The notes under the pieces: generated by a model
Database searches by the model: none
Seen by the model: the letters and a program-made list of their open reading frames with translations, nothing else
Told to the model about the DNA's origin: nothing
Source: Prosopocoilus inquinatus
Taxonomy: Eukaryota > Arthropoda > Insecta > Coleoptera > Lucanidae
Length of the DNA: 64,000 nucleotides
Assembly (NCBI GenBank): GCA_036172665.1
Contig: CM069875.1
Location: 24,087,806-24,151,805 of the forward strand
Reading direction: 5' to 3'
Translations under genes and position numbers: made by a program
Shown: positions 51,266 to 62,522 of the stretch, one piece after another
How the letters are laid out: the number at the start of each line of letters is the position of its first letter
How positions within the stretch are numbered: the stretch's first letter is position 1

Positions 51266-51913
51266 TATGAAACCCAAATCTTTAGCGAACACTACAATAA
51301 ACTTAACTCTACGTATAAACTAATTATAAATCTATAAATAAACAAATACTCTTGTTGCTCTCACTACGTTCAAAGTTCAAATTAGGTAAATAGGTTAAAA
51401 ACAAGGAAAAATTAAATGGTAATTCGCCTTCGCCACCTAGGGATGATACGCTGAACTACAAGGAGACATTAAAGACGGTTTCGGTAATCCGATAGGAGTG
51501 ATCCGGGTACTGAATTTTTCACTTTGATATTATCATTTATTATGTTCTGAAAGAGAGTTCTTCTCTCTTATATTTCCACCTATTAAATCGTTCACGATTG
51601 TTTTAAATTCAGGCCATCAATCTGTGGGATTATTTATCGTTATTTGTCAAAATAAATTTAAAAGAAACGTCATATGACAGGTCCTGAGGTTGTGCCTGAG
51701 CCAAATCAATAAAAGTATTGCTATTTAAAGTATTTCCGCTTACGGGTAACATCCAAAATAAGGCTGTAGGTCACCGGTCAAAGTTTAAAAAGATCAAAGT
51801 GTGTGTCATTTCTGGTTAGGCTTTCTATAGGTTAAGGCTCAATACAGGGGGTAGAAACTTATCGATTTGCGCCATCTATACTTGACGCATGGAAAGGCCA
51901 ACTCTTTTACACA
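51266..51913. other. GST upstream region
   Basis: No gene seen. Includes the GST promoter region, but no clear TATA box near the start codon. Confidence 0.35.
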
Positions 51914-52150
51914 TTAGCTACTTTCTTTCGCTCACAAAATCGTGATCCAAATGTGTTTTTTTTTTCAAAACAGACATTCTTTTCTTTGAATCTCTCTATT
52001 TTTAAAACTTGTTTGGATTGAATTATGGTTATTTACAAATGAACAGTCAATCAAAAAATCAAGTCAGGTGTTTTGTTGCAACAACTACGAAATTTAGGTC
52101 CAAACTATTCGAAACACAATTCAAACTTTAAAGCGAAAGAGAACACCTAT
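51914..52150. mobile_element. MITE, TAGGTGCT family, copy 2 (inverted)
   Basis: Shares CAACAACTACGAAATTTAGG, AACAGTCAATCAAAAA and TTTTAAAACTTGTTTGGATT in inverse orientation with 23,155-23,388. The ends are degenerate (TTAGCTACTTTCTTTCG and CGAAAGAGAACACCTA). Confidence 0.65.
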
Positions 52151-52684
52151 TAACTCTAAAGTAGAAATCTGAGCTTATTGTCTTATTGGTTATTTACTTA
52201 TGACTACTGTTCGGTTACTTTTACGCTACAAATTATGCGTATTTAGTTGTGTTTTTAGATGAGCTCTTGTTGTGTATCAAACTTTGATGTCAAAGATGTC
52301 CCTAAGTAAGTACACACTGTTCAATTTAATTAAAGCTATTCACTAATTTTGATCGATTATTATTGTAGACACGCATTTTTTGCGAAAAGATCCGGTGGCC
52401 GGAATGCTGTAATGACGAAAAAGTTTAAAATGAAAATATATTTATGTATAATGAATATTATTCTCTCACGTTATTTAATAAAATAAATTTCAGATGTGTT
52501 GTTTTTTAATAATTGCATTGAATTAAGAAGAAATCTAATGGGGGTTACAAATTCAATTTTCCCGCCGTAGGCTTTTCTAAATCCATTGGCATGCGTCAAC
52601 TATAGATGACAGCACAAAGATTGTGACATTTTTTCAGTTTCCTATATTTAAAAGAAGAGTGTGGCCATACATGAAGTCGGTTTC

Positions 52685-52819
52685 TATTGGTCGCGAGCGA
52701 TTTTCGACTTTATATACCAAGGTCGGTAACCATTTTTGTTCTAAATGTGTTTCTGCTAGGGATTACTCAAAATTAACTTAAATTGTGACTATATTTATAG
52801 TGCTAACTTGATTATTCAG
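52685..52819 (+). promoter_or_regulatory. Promoter-like site and possible 5'-UTR exon
   Basis: ATTGG (an inverted CCAAT box) at 52,685-52,689 is followed by TTATATA at about 52,709-52,715. A consensus splice donor CAG|GTGAGT ends a possible non-coding exon at 52,819. It could be an upstream start of the gene at 55,301, but no transcript evidence is available. Confidence 0.35.
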
Positions 52820-53249
52820 GTGAGTATTCTTGATAAATATTATATGCGTTGTTGAGATTATCTTTGATTATTATAACATAACCTCAATCTTGGCCAATAT
52901 TAATAACTACTTAAAAATACACTACAAATATAGATACTTAAAAATAAAGCTGTTTTATGTTTTTCTTTATTTAAATGTAGTGAAGGTAATCGTTACACGT
53001 AGGAAATAACCATAAACAATAAATAACAATAAACGGACTGACCACTACTTAATTTTGAACTTCCCTCCCCATGTTGGAACAAAAGGAGCGCCTTTATGGC
53101 TTCACTACCTTGTAAAGGTACTCTACGTCATTTTGGTTCCTATGCTTTTGCATGTAATTTTTTGACATAAAAAGCGCTCAGTGAGAATTGCTCCCTTTAA
53201 AATCCTGACAACTTTTCGAGGCAGCAAAATGTTGCCATGATTTTAAATG

Positions 53250-53428
53250 AAGCCATTTTCACTCGGCAGCGTTTTTTGTCAATAAATTACATGTAAAAAT
53301 TTGACGCGACGCGCTGCTCGTGTGAGAATTAAGCCGGCTCAATTCTCACATGAGCAACGCGTCGGGTCACATCAAATTTTTACATATTATTTTTGACAGA
53401 AAATGCTGCCGAATGAGAATTGCTTCGT
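53250..53428. mobile_element. Palindromic MITE with ~85-bp arms
   Basis: Left arm AGCCATTTTCACTCGGCAGC ... GTGTGAGAATT; right arm AATTCTCACATGAGCAACGC ... GCTGCCGAATGAGAATTGCT. The centre is AAGCCGGCTC near 53,331-53,340. Confidence 0.75.
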
Positions 53429-53454
53429 TTAAAACAGAAGAAGAATAGCTGCGT

Positions 53455-53560
53455 TGTTATGGCAATGGCACCGACTGTGCATGCGCCGTGGATCGCGACC
53501 AAGCGAAATCGAAACAGTCTAGTCTGACGTCACGAGAGACCGCACGGACACCCCCACCAG
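53455..53560 (+). promoter_or_regulatory. Promoter-like GC-rich patch (CRE and NRF-1-like sites)
   Basis: Contains TGACGTCA (53,525-53,532, a perfect CRE), GTGCATGCGCC (about 53,477-53,487, NRF-1-like) and GTTGTTATGGCAA (RFX-like). Composition is unlike the AT-rich surroundings. A promoter for the gene at 55,301 is possible. Confidence 0.35.
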
Positions 53561-54685
53561 CGCTTTTAGCATAGCATTCGGCTTTATGCATGTAAATCCA
53601 AGCTTATGAGACAACTTTTCATATATCAACTTTGGGACTGGCCGTGTTTGACATATCAATTCAGCTGACCGTGAAATGTAAACAAATCTACCGGTTATAT
53701 CGACTTTTCTATTTTAACATTGCATATTATTTCTCAGGAGAGAGATTTATTGGCAATTGAAAATTTTTGTCCAGGCTGTTTTAGTAACGTATTTATCCGC
53801 AGAGATGGCGCTAGGAGTAATTGTAAATTTGGCGCGAATGAAATGTCACATGTCAATGTTAATTGCTGTAGGGATGGCGGTGATGGTGATCGTTTAAGTA
53901 AATTAAAGAACTGGCACAAATATAATGAGTTAAATCAAATTGTCCGTTAAATAAACATTGTTGATGATTAAATTATTTTTGTGTGACCAGAGAATAGTCT
54001 CTAACATAAAGAAAGTTTGAGAAAAATGGACCTCGCAAGATCTGCAAAAGAAGATTTAAATGTGTAGTTATTGGATGCTATTCATGTTCCAATCAGACCA
54101 AATTTCCTTCAATTTGGAATTGGGGCTGCTAATTTATGTAACGAAGCCCTGTGACAATTTTGATGCGAGAACATGTGTATGCGTCACACTCATAAAAGGT
54201 AAGCATTACCGTTAGCATCATAACAATCCATAATGTTTTTATTTTACCAAGTTAACAATGGCAATAAAATATATATTGTTACAGATATGTGTATCCAGGA
54301 CATGAATGCAGGAAGATTAAATTAATACGGAGACTTAACCTGTATCCTACATCGTATTGCCTACCAAGACAATTCATCATTTTAATAGAAATGAAAGTGC
54401 AGAAGGTAGGAGCTACAACTATGAAACAATCACTTTAAATAATTTTATTAAAGTGTAACAAGTATTATTATGTGTGAGTGATTAGCTGATTTATAAAATT
54501 TAAAGGTGGTCAAAGTAAAGCATTTCCATACATTATGAACTTCATGAATTACAATGTACAAAAAAATGTGTTATTACTTGCAGTTACTTTTGCAGTTAAA
54601 TAGAGTAATTTGAGAATAATATGTGGCTTGTTTTATTAGCTTAAAATCTAGTAATATCATAATTTAAGCATGATTTTCCGTTTTT

Positions 54686-54822
54686 TTAGGTTTTCTTCTC
54701 CATACATTCATTTAGGTAATACGTTATATTCTGTAAAGACTTGTAATGTATATTACATCATATTAAAGTCTTTGCAGAATATAACGTATTACTTAAATGA
54801 ATGTATGGAGAAGAAAACCTAA
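54686..54822. mobile_element. Near-perfect palindrome, ~57-bp arms
   Basis: TTAGGTTTTCTTCTCCATAC through GTAATACGTTATATTCTG and AAAGACTT on the left, mirrored at the right ending GAAGAAAACCTAA, with very few mismatches. A young MITE or foldback element. Confidence 0.8.
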
Positions 54823-55300
54823 AGAATTATTTGAATTAAAAAGGCGCGTAACAAAGCGCGCGTAGAATAGTGGCGCCATCGCAACAGATAAATACGTTAC
54901 TAAGTACTACGTCATATTACGTGGACAAAAAATTTATATGGGAATTGGATCTCTTTCTTGATTATTTTTAGAATTTCAAACGCCACAGGGTATCAATTTT
55001 GGTTGGTAACTAGGGAATTTTTGCTTCCCAAGATACTTTGCTGTAAAATAATTTATCAATATATCGTACGTATTGGAAATATATAAATATATAAAATTAA
55101 TAAAATGCTAACGTATCCTTAAACCAAACATTTTCCTGAAGGGATAATTCCTAATCTCCCAAAAAAATATTTTAGAAACATTTCATTTTGGTTGGAAAAA
55201 TTGATGGTTGATTGTTGGTGATACTGTTTGGTTTAGTTTGACATATTTACAGAAGTTTGCAAACAGTAGTTGTGATTTATTTTAAATAACGTAAACAAAA

Positions 55301-55832
55301 ATGCTACCCAAAAAGACAGTAGTAAAGGAAACACCAAACAACCCCGTTGTTAAGAAACTCAAGCCGAAGAAAAACGAATATTTAAGGGAATGTTTCCAAA
55401 CGATATTAAATCGAGAACTTCTGCACATGAACGTAAAGAAGGTCAACGATATTCTTGTGAACGACGTACGCATTAACATGAAAAGTTTGACTTACCGTTT
55501 GCAATGCGTATTGGCAGAGTGCCTCTGTCATTATATGAAAATTTGGCCCGGATGGGTTAAATACGATCAACATTGCAAGACGGACAAATCTAAGAGGGAC
55601 TATTTTGAAAAATTCAGGCAGTATTTGATTTTTAAGATGAATTACATTATAAAAAATGAAAATAAGTTTTGGAATGATCCACCACCAGATCTGTCAAAAC
55701 AACAGAATATGGTATCAAAAGAAGTACAAACGGATAGTACAATCAAAAGCCAGAAACCTGAAGCTCCATATAATTTGGTAATATCAGGACAACCAAATGT
55801 TTTGAATAATATTGTGTTCATTGAATTAGATA
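55301..55832 (+). CDS. Zinc-finger-like gene exon 1
   Basis: Start codon in AAAAATGCTACCC context; ends phase 1 at a GTAAGT donor. Confidence 0.8.
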
Positions 55833-58800
55833 GTAAGTTTTCCATTAATATCTTTTTCATTAGTAAAATCTGCCTGTTTGCTTGAAGAGGCATGAAAATG
55901 GTGTAAAATTTTATACTGTCTATCTCAAAATCAAAAAAACCACCAACATTGCAATTTACCTTAACACAACTGGCAAGGCTGTCGTATATGCCTGCTAGTG
56001 ACAAATTTAGGGGGAAGAAATTTTAACTGCACACGTAAAAGATTTTTAGTGTTTTCCATTGTAATCACTTTAGGCATGTTGAGTGTTGTGATTTAAAATT
56101 TTAATGGCAAATTACTAATGTGCATAAATTACAGTGATGTCGAGTACCAACCAAAATATATTTGAGAATTTCATTTTTTGGCAACATAACAGGTAATAGC
56201 TTTTTAACCCTTAAAATTTGAAATGAAATTTTTGTGCGCAAACCATCATGTGGCAACTAACAAATCTCGGATTTCAATAATAAAACGATGTTTTTTGTCT
56301 TTTTAATTGTTTAATAACTACTTGTATGTTAGAAACACACCTTATATTATATTATATAAAATATATTTATATCAGTTCGTGTCTAGAAGTCGCAAAAATA
56401 AATTATCAAGGCTTGTAACCAAAAACTGTGCGGCGATATGAGCATTATGTATACTATTCCATCTATTAATTATTTTCTGTTATCTTGCATATTACGAAAA
56501 ATACCTGTATGTCAATGTATGACAATATTTGATATTTCCATTTCAATTATATTGTATTTTCGTGCTTAGGAAATAATGACGTAATGGTTCAAAACGGTTC
56601 AAACCAATGAACCAACCATCTTCAAACCGTTGGGTCACAAAAAACGCCTTTTAAGATATTTAAAAATATACGAAATACAGTGAAATCTCTGATAAACAGA
56701 CACGAACCGTCACCAATTATCTGTCTGCTTGTAAGAGGTGTCTGCTTATTAGAGAGAATTTTATTAAAAGATTCTATAGAAAAGTTCCACAAAATTGTCC
56801 AGTTACGAGAGGTATCCGTTTATCAGAGGTGTCCGTAATGAGAGAGTTCACTGTATTGTCACATTTGCTAGTTTCTACGGTTACAAAGCAAACAAACTAT
56901 TTGTTTATCTTTATCCAAAGTATAAAGTATACTGTAATGTTATTAAAAAATTTTGTGCAAATCGTTTTTAATTGCAGTGAAAACCTCGAGCAGCCTCTGG
57001 ACAGCTGTTTCAGCCCTGCTTGGGGCTTCTTCAGCAGAGACGTAGCTCGACATTTCCACTACAGACCAAAAACGACTTGCCCAATTTATTCGCAATTGCG
57101 ATGTAAGAATGATGAACAGATAAAATAGCGACATCTTACTATCGCTTTTTGACCTGACATTGCAGTAGGATAGACAAATTGAAGCGGGATTTGCTCCTAA
57201 TAAGTCCCCCTATCCTACTGTAATGTCAGGTCAAAAAGCGATAGTAAGATGTCGCTATTTTATCTGTTCATCATTCTTTAGATAGATATAAACAAACAAT
57301 GTTTTGCTTTGTAACCCTGGCAACCAGCAAATGTTACAATATTTCGTAAATTCTTAAAAATAGTAAAGAAAAATCTAAATACTGAAAAGACAACCCCATA
57401 TAATTGAAAAGAGAATTAATTAGCGCTTCTACTGGTAGTAAAAGATGTATGGCATTCCATTAAAAAAATAATTAGCTAGTTTGAGTATTTTCAAGTTACA
57501 ATTTTTTTATAAGAACTTGTGTTACGTAGAATTTCTCTTGGCGGTGTAAGTGAAAATGCATTTCAAGTTAAAACTTTTGCAAAAAATCACAAGTCCCTAA
57601 CGTGATTGGTTCGGAAGATATTTGAATTTTTTTGATTAGGTACAACAACGATAATTAAAAAAAAAGTTGAATTACGCGAAAACTGTTTAGATTAGATATG
57701 TGTGGTCCACAAAGTCATCATTAAAATTCAGTCCGGAATCCCAAAAAGGTAAAAATATGTAAGCTGTTCCGTTAAAAATAACGAAGCGATATAACGCCCA
57801 GACCAAATGGAACACACTGTATACACCAAACTAATTTTAAAATATACTCCACATGAAACGAAAGAACTTTCTTGTGAAACATTTTTTTGTAAAATGACTA
57901 ACTAGATAGGTATGAAGGAAGCCGCCTTAAGTGGAACATCCTGTATAATATACAGCAATACTAAATTAGTCTGCCAAATTTTGCCTGCTCGTTGTAATAG
58001 GACCAAAAGAAACTTTATTGTTACTGTAATATGAAAGCAAATGTATTTTCTTATTTTAAAGTAAGTAATTTAAAAATGAAGTCGTTTTTTGTCCGATGAG
58101 AAATGTAAATAAAAAGTTTAGATTTATAGCTACGTAAGGAATATATTTCCATTCATAATTCTGTCCAGTTTAAGATTAAGAAAACTTTTTACTTAAGTAA
58201 TTTAAAGTGGCTCTTAAGTTACCTGCCTATATTTTTCTGATTTATTATTGTTTGCCGTATTGTTTTTTTTTTACTTCTTATTTTACCTGCACCTGTTGTG
58301 TTTATTATTTAAACATGCAGATGAAGTTATCAGTCTAATGTTGTTGAATATTCTGTATATTATAAAAAATCCAATATTAATTAAATTTCTTTTGCAGATA
58401 ACATAGTCATTAAACAACATGCTGAGAAACCTTGGAAAGCTCTGTCTATCCCAGAATTTTTAAATTATTCTTTTGTGTATGCTGAAGTCACATTGCCAGA
58501 TATACACCTTTCCAGAAGTAACCTTCACGAATTTCAGCGGTATATAACTGAATGTGGTGACACTGCGACCTGCCCGGACATAGATTTTATCACATTCGTG
58601 AGGAGAAGTAACCGCAGTGTTGAAAGCAAAGTGTACACGTTTAATTATTTGTCAGCATATTTTGCACAGTTCTTAGAAGTTATAAGGCAAATTCCTGGGG
58701 TACATTCTTAATATTTAATATTTTTTCTGCAATTAAAGTCACTACTTATTTCAGATTAATATAGTACGTGTTACGGAGCTAGAAGAAATATTTAAGGAGT

Positions 58801-60159
58801 TTTTAAAAGATATACAAGCAACGAACTTACATGGACAAACGATGGCAACTGCTACTTCAGTATGTTACAATATCGGTGGAAATAAATACATAAGGAATAA
58901 AAAGATGGTAGTCAATAATCAGACAAAGTATGAAAAGCTACGTAAGTTTGATTATAATTGTATTACTATTTATTTTTAGGAAAGACACAAATGCTATTAA
59001 CTTCTGTGAAATACTCATTCCGAGAACTTCATATACTTTGCATGAGTTTACAGCTGAAGAAGATCCGTCGACGGAATACACATCATTTAAAAGCCTAAAT
59101 GATATTTTGTGTTTAATAAGAAAAGGCAAACAGTCAGATTTTTATTCGCTTATTGAAACGATTAACAACTGTGTGGCATATCAGTGCATCTTATGCCCGA
59201 AAACCTATAATGGTGAACATGCTTACGTTGAAATGCTCGGTCATTTTCGTTTTTTGCACAAAGGTGAACAATCTGTCTTATGTTTCAAATGCCGAAAGCA
59301 ATTTGAAGTGCCCAAGCTGTCTGGAGATAGATGGGCTCATGTATGTGAGCCAAAATCTGCAAATGTAACGGCCACCACAAGTTCTAGCACAGTGACTTCA
59401 AGTTTGGGTGCAACAACAAATTCAATTACCAATGTAACTGCTGCACTCAATAATACAATTGCTACTCCCAACATTTCAGGTGTAAATTCAGTTCTTGGAA
59501 GTAATGTCGCTGAGGCTCGCATAGAAAGTGCTGCTACAAGTACGACAAGTACTAATAACATTTCTAATCTTGCAAATAATATTATTATAAGTGTCCCAGT
59601 TCCTACTATTACAAACTCAGTTGTCAGTACCATACCAAATACCTCTGTCATCAACACTGAAGCAAATTCGGTGATGAGCATCTTCAATGTTAGTACCGTT
59701 AATCCTAACATTTCTCAAAATAATACGTTTCTTAATGTTGGTACAGTTAATACTAATATTTCCCAAAACAATGCTTTTGTCAATGTTAGTGCGGTTAATC
59801 CTAATATTTCCCAAAACAATACATTTGTTACAGTTGCAAATTCTATTTCCACTCTATCAAATATTTTTACTGATACATTTAGTTCTTCAAATAACTTCAA
59901 TGGGGACTCCATGGTTACCTCGACTAGTATGATTGAGCCAGTAGCATCCGTCACTAGCTACATTGAACCGACAGCTTTTACTGGCACGACATCCAACAAT
60001 TTGTTTACAAATTTTAATGCAAGTCCAGCAGTTACTAGTAGTGTTACCCCAGCTTTGGTATATACAGCTGATTCTATCACATTGCCACCGCCTGGTATCG
60101 ACTCGGAATCTGCAACAACTATAAATATAAATAACATAATGGATGGTATCGAATTTTGA
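55301..60159 (+). CDS. Uncharacterised protein with C2H2-like zinc fingers and N/S/T-rich tail
   Basis: I do not recognise a named family. Proposed exons: 55301-55832, 58398-58699, 58755-58927 and 58980-60159, all with GT-AG borders and compatible phases (1, 0, 2), giving about 728 residues. The N-terminus is Lys-rich with a conserved-looking globular part (YRLQCVLAECLCHYMKIWPG). About residues 404-460 hold one CILC...HFRFLH finger (H-x4-H) and a second CFKC...HVC knuckle. After that, about 270 residues are Asn/Ser/Thr/Val-rich with internal repeats and no hydrophobic core, so probably disordered. The fingers suggest nucleic-acid binding. Intron 1 (2.6 kb) holds the minus-strand hammerhead element and repeat R. 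The 52-bp third intron is chosen because its donor GTATGA keeps the frame. Confidence 0.8.
56945..57268 (-). mobile_element. Hammerhead-bearing retroelement, copy B, with inverted duplicated end
   Basis: Read on the minus strand, a hairpin with hammerhead (56,986-57,050) is followed toward lower coordinates by GATTTGCACAAAATTTTT and toward higher by the CGCAATTGCG spacer and 54-bp unit (57,115-57,168). A second 54-bp unit lies inverted at 57,215-57,268, separated by a 46-bp loop (GATAGACAAATTGAAGCGGG...). No ORF. Located antisense in intron 1 of the zinc-finger-like gene. Confidence 0.8.
56986..57050 (-). ncRNA. Type I hammerhead ribozyme (copy B), best preserved
   Basis: Minus-strand parts: CUGANGA core (57,028-57,034, as CTGAAGA), stem II AGCCC/GGGCT (57,023-57,027 with 57,012-57,016), GAAA (57,008-57,011), stem III ACAGCTGT palindrome (57,001-57,008), cleavage nucleotide C at 57,000 in a GTC, stem I CTCTG/CAGAG (57,035-57,039 with 56,995-56,999) and TCGAGC/GCTCGA (57,045-57,050 with 56,986-56,991). 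All stems are fully paired. Stem III as a monomer can form only two pairs with a four-base loop, so a dimer would be favoured. Confidence 0.88.
57440..57955. repeat. Dispersed repeat family R, copy 3
   Basis: Same block order as copy 1 (22,350-22,915), without the 39-bp insert. Ends CCGCCTTAAGTGGAACATCC. Confidence 0.7.
58398..58699 (+). CDS. Zinc-finger-like gene exon 2
   Basis: TTGCAG acceptor; encodes KPWKALSIPEFLNYSFVYAE through FLEVIRQIPG; donor GTACAT, phase 0. Confidence 0.78.
58755..58927 (+). CDS. Zinc-finger-like gene exon 3
   Basis: TTTCAG acceptor; encodes INIVRVTELEEIFKEFL; proposed donor GTATGA at 58,928, phase 2. Confidence 0.65.
58980..60159 (+). CDS. Zinc-finger-like gene exon 4 (fingers and low-complexity tail)
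   Basis: TTTTAG acceptor; long open frame to the TGA at 60,157-60,159. Contains both zinc knuckles and the repetitive tail. Confidence 0.85.
59685..59832 (+). repeat. In-gene tandem repeat, three 16-codon units
   Basis: 48-bp units encode NVSTVNPNISQNNTFL, NVGTVNTNISQNNAFV and NVSAVNPNISQNNTFV. Confidence 0.85.
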
Positions 60160-60699
60160 TTGTTTAAATCTGATATAAATATTTCTATTTTTCAGCGTTT
60201 CAAATTAATTATAATTATATTTTTTTTGATAAAATAGATCGGTAAATGTAAATTATGATTTCATATTGAAATAAAGAGATTGTAAGAAATTTTGTTTTGA
60301 TTGGGTTTTGTGTGTACGAAATATAGTACGTGCTGATTGTTTTTTTAGGTACCTTTTTTTTGTGTTTATATACAGATTGAGTTTCAGATTTACTGAATAT
60401 ATGCAAGTTCATTTCTCGAATAAAATTGATTTTATAGAAAAATGTTTAAATTACAACTTTTACTAGTTTCATTACCTTAAAGTAATTTTGATATTTTGTT
60501 GGAAAATACCAGTAAAAATGTCGAAAAAAAAATTGTCCAAAAAACGTTTATTTATTTTCAAAGGTAGTCAAGATTTAGAAAATTATTTCAAATTGCCCCT
60601 AGATTCTGTTATTCCGAATTACGATTGAAATAAAATTTTATCAAATATTCATAGCCAAATTAAGATTTTGAATATCTGTTCGAGAATTCATAGAATTAC
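60160..60699. other. 3' flank of the zinc-finger-like gene
   Basis: AT-rich with several AATAAA-like signals (for example near 60,270 and 60,419). Nothing else seen. Confidence 0.4.
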
Positions 60700-61990
60700 T
60701 GTTTTTTTTTTTAATGTGAAATACTTCTGAAAATAATATTGTATGATAATTGGTTTCTTTTTATAAAATTTTTGCGTTGGTGAAGTCTAATAAATGATTT
60801 TTTTTTTCTTTAAAATGTACTGAAGCAGTAGAATTTTTATCTCTTAGTTATCAATCTACAATTACATTCATGTTGTGATAGTCATGATTTGAGTCAATTG
60901 GAAATTTGTCCTATATAAACCTGATCACATTCAGTATAAGGAATGCAATAAACAATACCATATTGATAAGAAAGTGAAACTTTATTTTTAATTTTACTAA
61001 AAAGTTTATTTGTGGAAATTTTTTCTAAATTAAAATGTTTTCATTTTGATTATTTTAAGAATTATTATTGTTAATTGAAAATTTTGATTTTCATTATGAT
61101 TGTACTGACATAAAATTTTATTAATTAAATTTAAGGGATATCCATTATTACAAAAAAAAGATTTCTAAGTTTAAATTCTTTTCTAAAAAAGTAGGACCAC
61201 AAAGTTTTTATTCTATTGTTAAAAGAAATTAAAACATTTAAATTACATGAATAAAAATTAATGAATCTATCTGAATGTGTCAGTTTTTGATACTAATCTA
61301 ATATGATTGTATTATTTTTTTATCTAATTAATTTAATATCAAGAAATTGAACTGAATTATTAGTTTCTTTTTACTTATTAGGTAAACTGAATTTGTGGAT
61401 GAAAGTTATTAAAGACATTTAATGTAGCAACAACATGATTCTGGGTAAACAACAAATAATGTCATCTATATAGTTTTTTTAATAAAATTTAAATTGAAAA
61501 GGTAATTGAGGTATGACATTATCCAAAAGACGTTCCATCACCATTTGGATTAAAATAGGACTAAATCTGTTTATAAAAGACATCATTATAAGAGAAATAA
61601 CTATTATTAAATAAAAAAACTTAAATTGTTAATAATTTTTCTTTACTTAAATTACAATATGGCTCATTTTTGCTAGACCAATCTTCATTAACAATTTCTA
61701 TAATTAGATTTGCAGGGATGTTAGTAAATAAAGAAACATCTAAAGAAAGTAAGATAAAATCCTCAGGTAATAGAAAGTTTTGAAAGTGTTCTGAAAAACA
61801 AAAGAATTTTTCACATAATCATTTTGATTTTTACAAACTAATGTTAGTATATTAGATGTAAATATGGACAATTGATAAAATGGAGCTTTAACACAAGATA
61901 CAATTGGCCGTGAAGGAACATTTTCTTTGTGGATTTTTGGCAAACCATGATTTTTTAAAGTAAAATTTATTATTCGAATAAAATGTAATT
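60700..61990 (-). pseudogene. Penelope-like element remnant (RT and GIY-YIG endonuclease)
   Basis: Broken minus-strand frames in the order of a PLE polyprotein: LPKIHKENVPSRPIVS (about 61,943 down), ILLSLDVSLFTNIP with the motif A Asp at 61,738-61,740, VMERLLDNVIPQLPFQ (about 61,540-61,500), NYIDDII with the YIDD motif C at 61,461-61,472, NVFNNFHPQIQFT, a YQKLTHSDRFINFYS stretch, GYPLNLINKILC, GIVYCIPYTECDQVYIGQI (GIVY 60,948-60,959; YIG 60,909-60,917), then LLDFTNAKIL. Several frameshifts and stops, so it is dead. No pLTR was found. Confidence 0.9.
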
Positions 61991-62488
61991 TATCAATTTA
62001 AAAGTGATTTAGAGGGTACAAATGTAATGCACATAATTAACTGATCGTAATTTGTAATTTTTAATATAGTTTTCATTTAAAAATTTAATTAAATAGTATC
62101 CCAAAGCTAAATTACAGGTCGGTGCATTTCTTTATATGCACCAGAATAGTTACAAACCATCAAACACAGATGTCACAACTCGTTAAAACTCTGGAATTTC
62201 CCTCTGCATTGCAAAAATAGCTTGTTATAAATAAGATGCAAAACAATTATAGCAGTTGCTTGATGCCTCTGTCCTAATTTCCTTCACAAATTTAAGCAGT
62301 CCAAGAAAACCAGTTTTAGGAAGTAATCTACTTCTAGGTACAGCTCACAAATACAGGATCTATAATTTGGGGGTGTTACCCAATAGCCTGGGAGGACAGG
62401 CGCAATTCTCTCTTTAAATAATAGTGTCATAGTTTATGCTGGAAATAAAAAAAAATAAGTATTTGTTTAGTTTAGTTTGTTTAACGGC
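61991..62488. other. Intergenic between PLE remnant and scramblase gene
   Basis: No supported coding sequence. May hold more of the PLE N-terminal region (62,000-62,110) and the scramblase promoter. Confidence 0.35.
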
Positions 62489-62522
62489 ATGGCTTATCCT
62501 CAGCAAACCAAAGATCAACAAA
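62489..62522 (+). CDS. Scramblase probable first exon
   Basis: ATGGCTTATCCTCAGCAAAC encodes [11 protein letters not shown]. Phase 1 is needed to join the next exon, which requires a weak donor GTCGGT at 62,523, so this boundary is tentative. Confidence 0.45.

Noticed and set aside
53720..53950. A 76-codon plus-strand frame as a gene or exon
   Set aside because: No recognisable similarity, no clear splice context, and an equally long frame on the other strand.
54030..54430. Possible two-exon gene with GTAAGC donor and TTACAG acceptor
   Set aside because: Frames on both sides carry stops and no protein similarity; at most a non-coding transcript.
58930..58979. A signal-peptide-like start (MKSYVSLIIIVLLFIFRK) in front of the zinc-finger exon
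   Set aside because: The hydrophobic stretch is the translation of a 52-bp intron with GTATGA donor and TTTTAG acceptor. Upstream exons join in frame across it.
59337..59954. Minus-strand open frames opposite the N/S/T-rich tail
   Set aside because: Shadows of repetitive coding sequence on the other strand.
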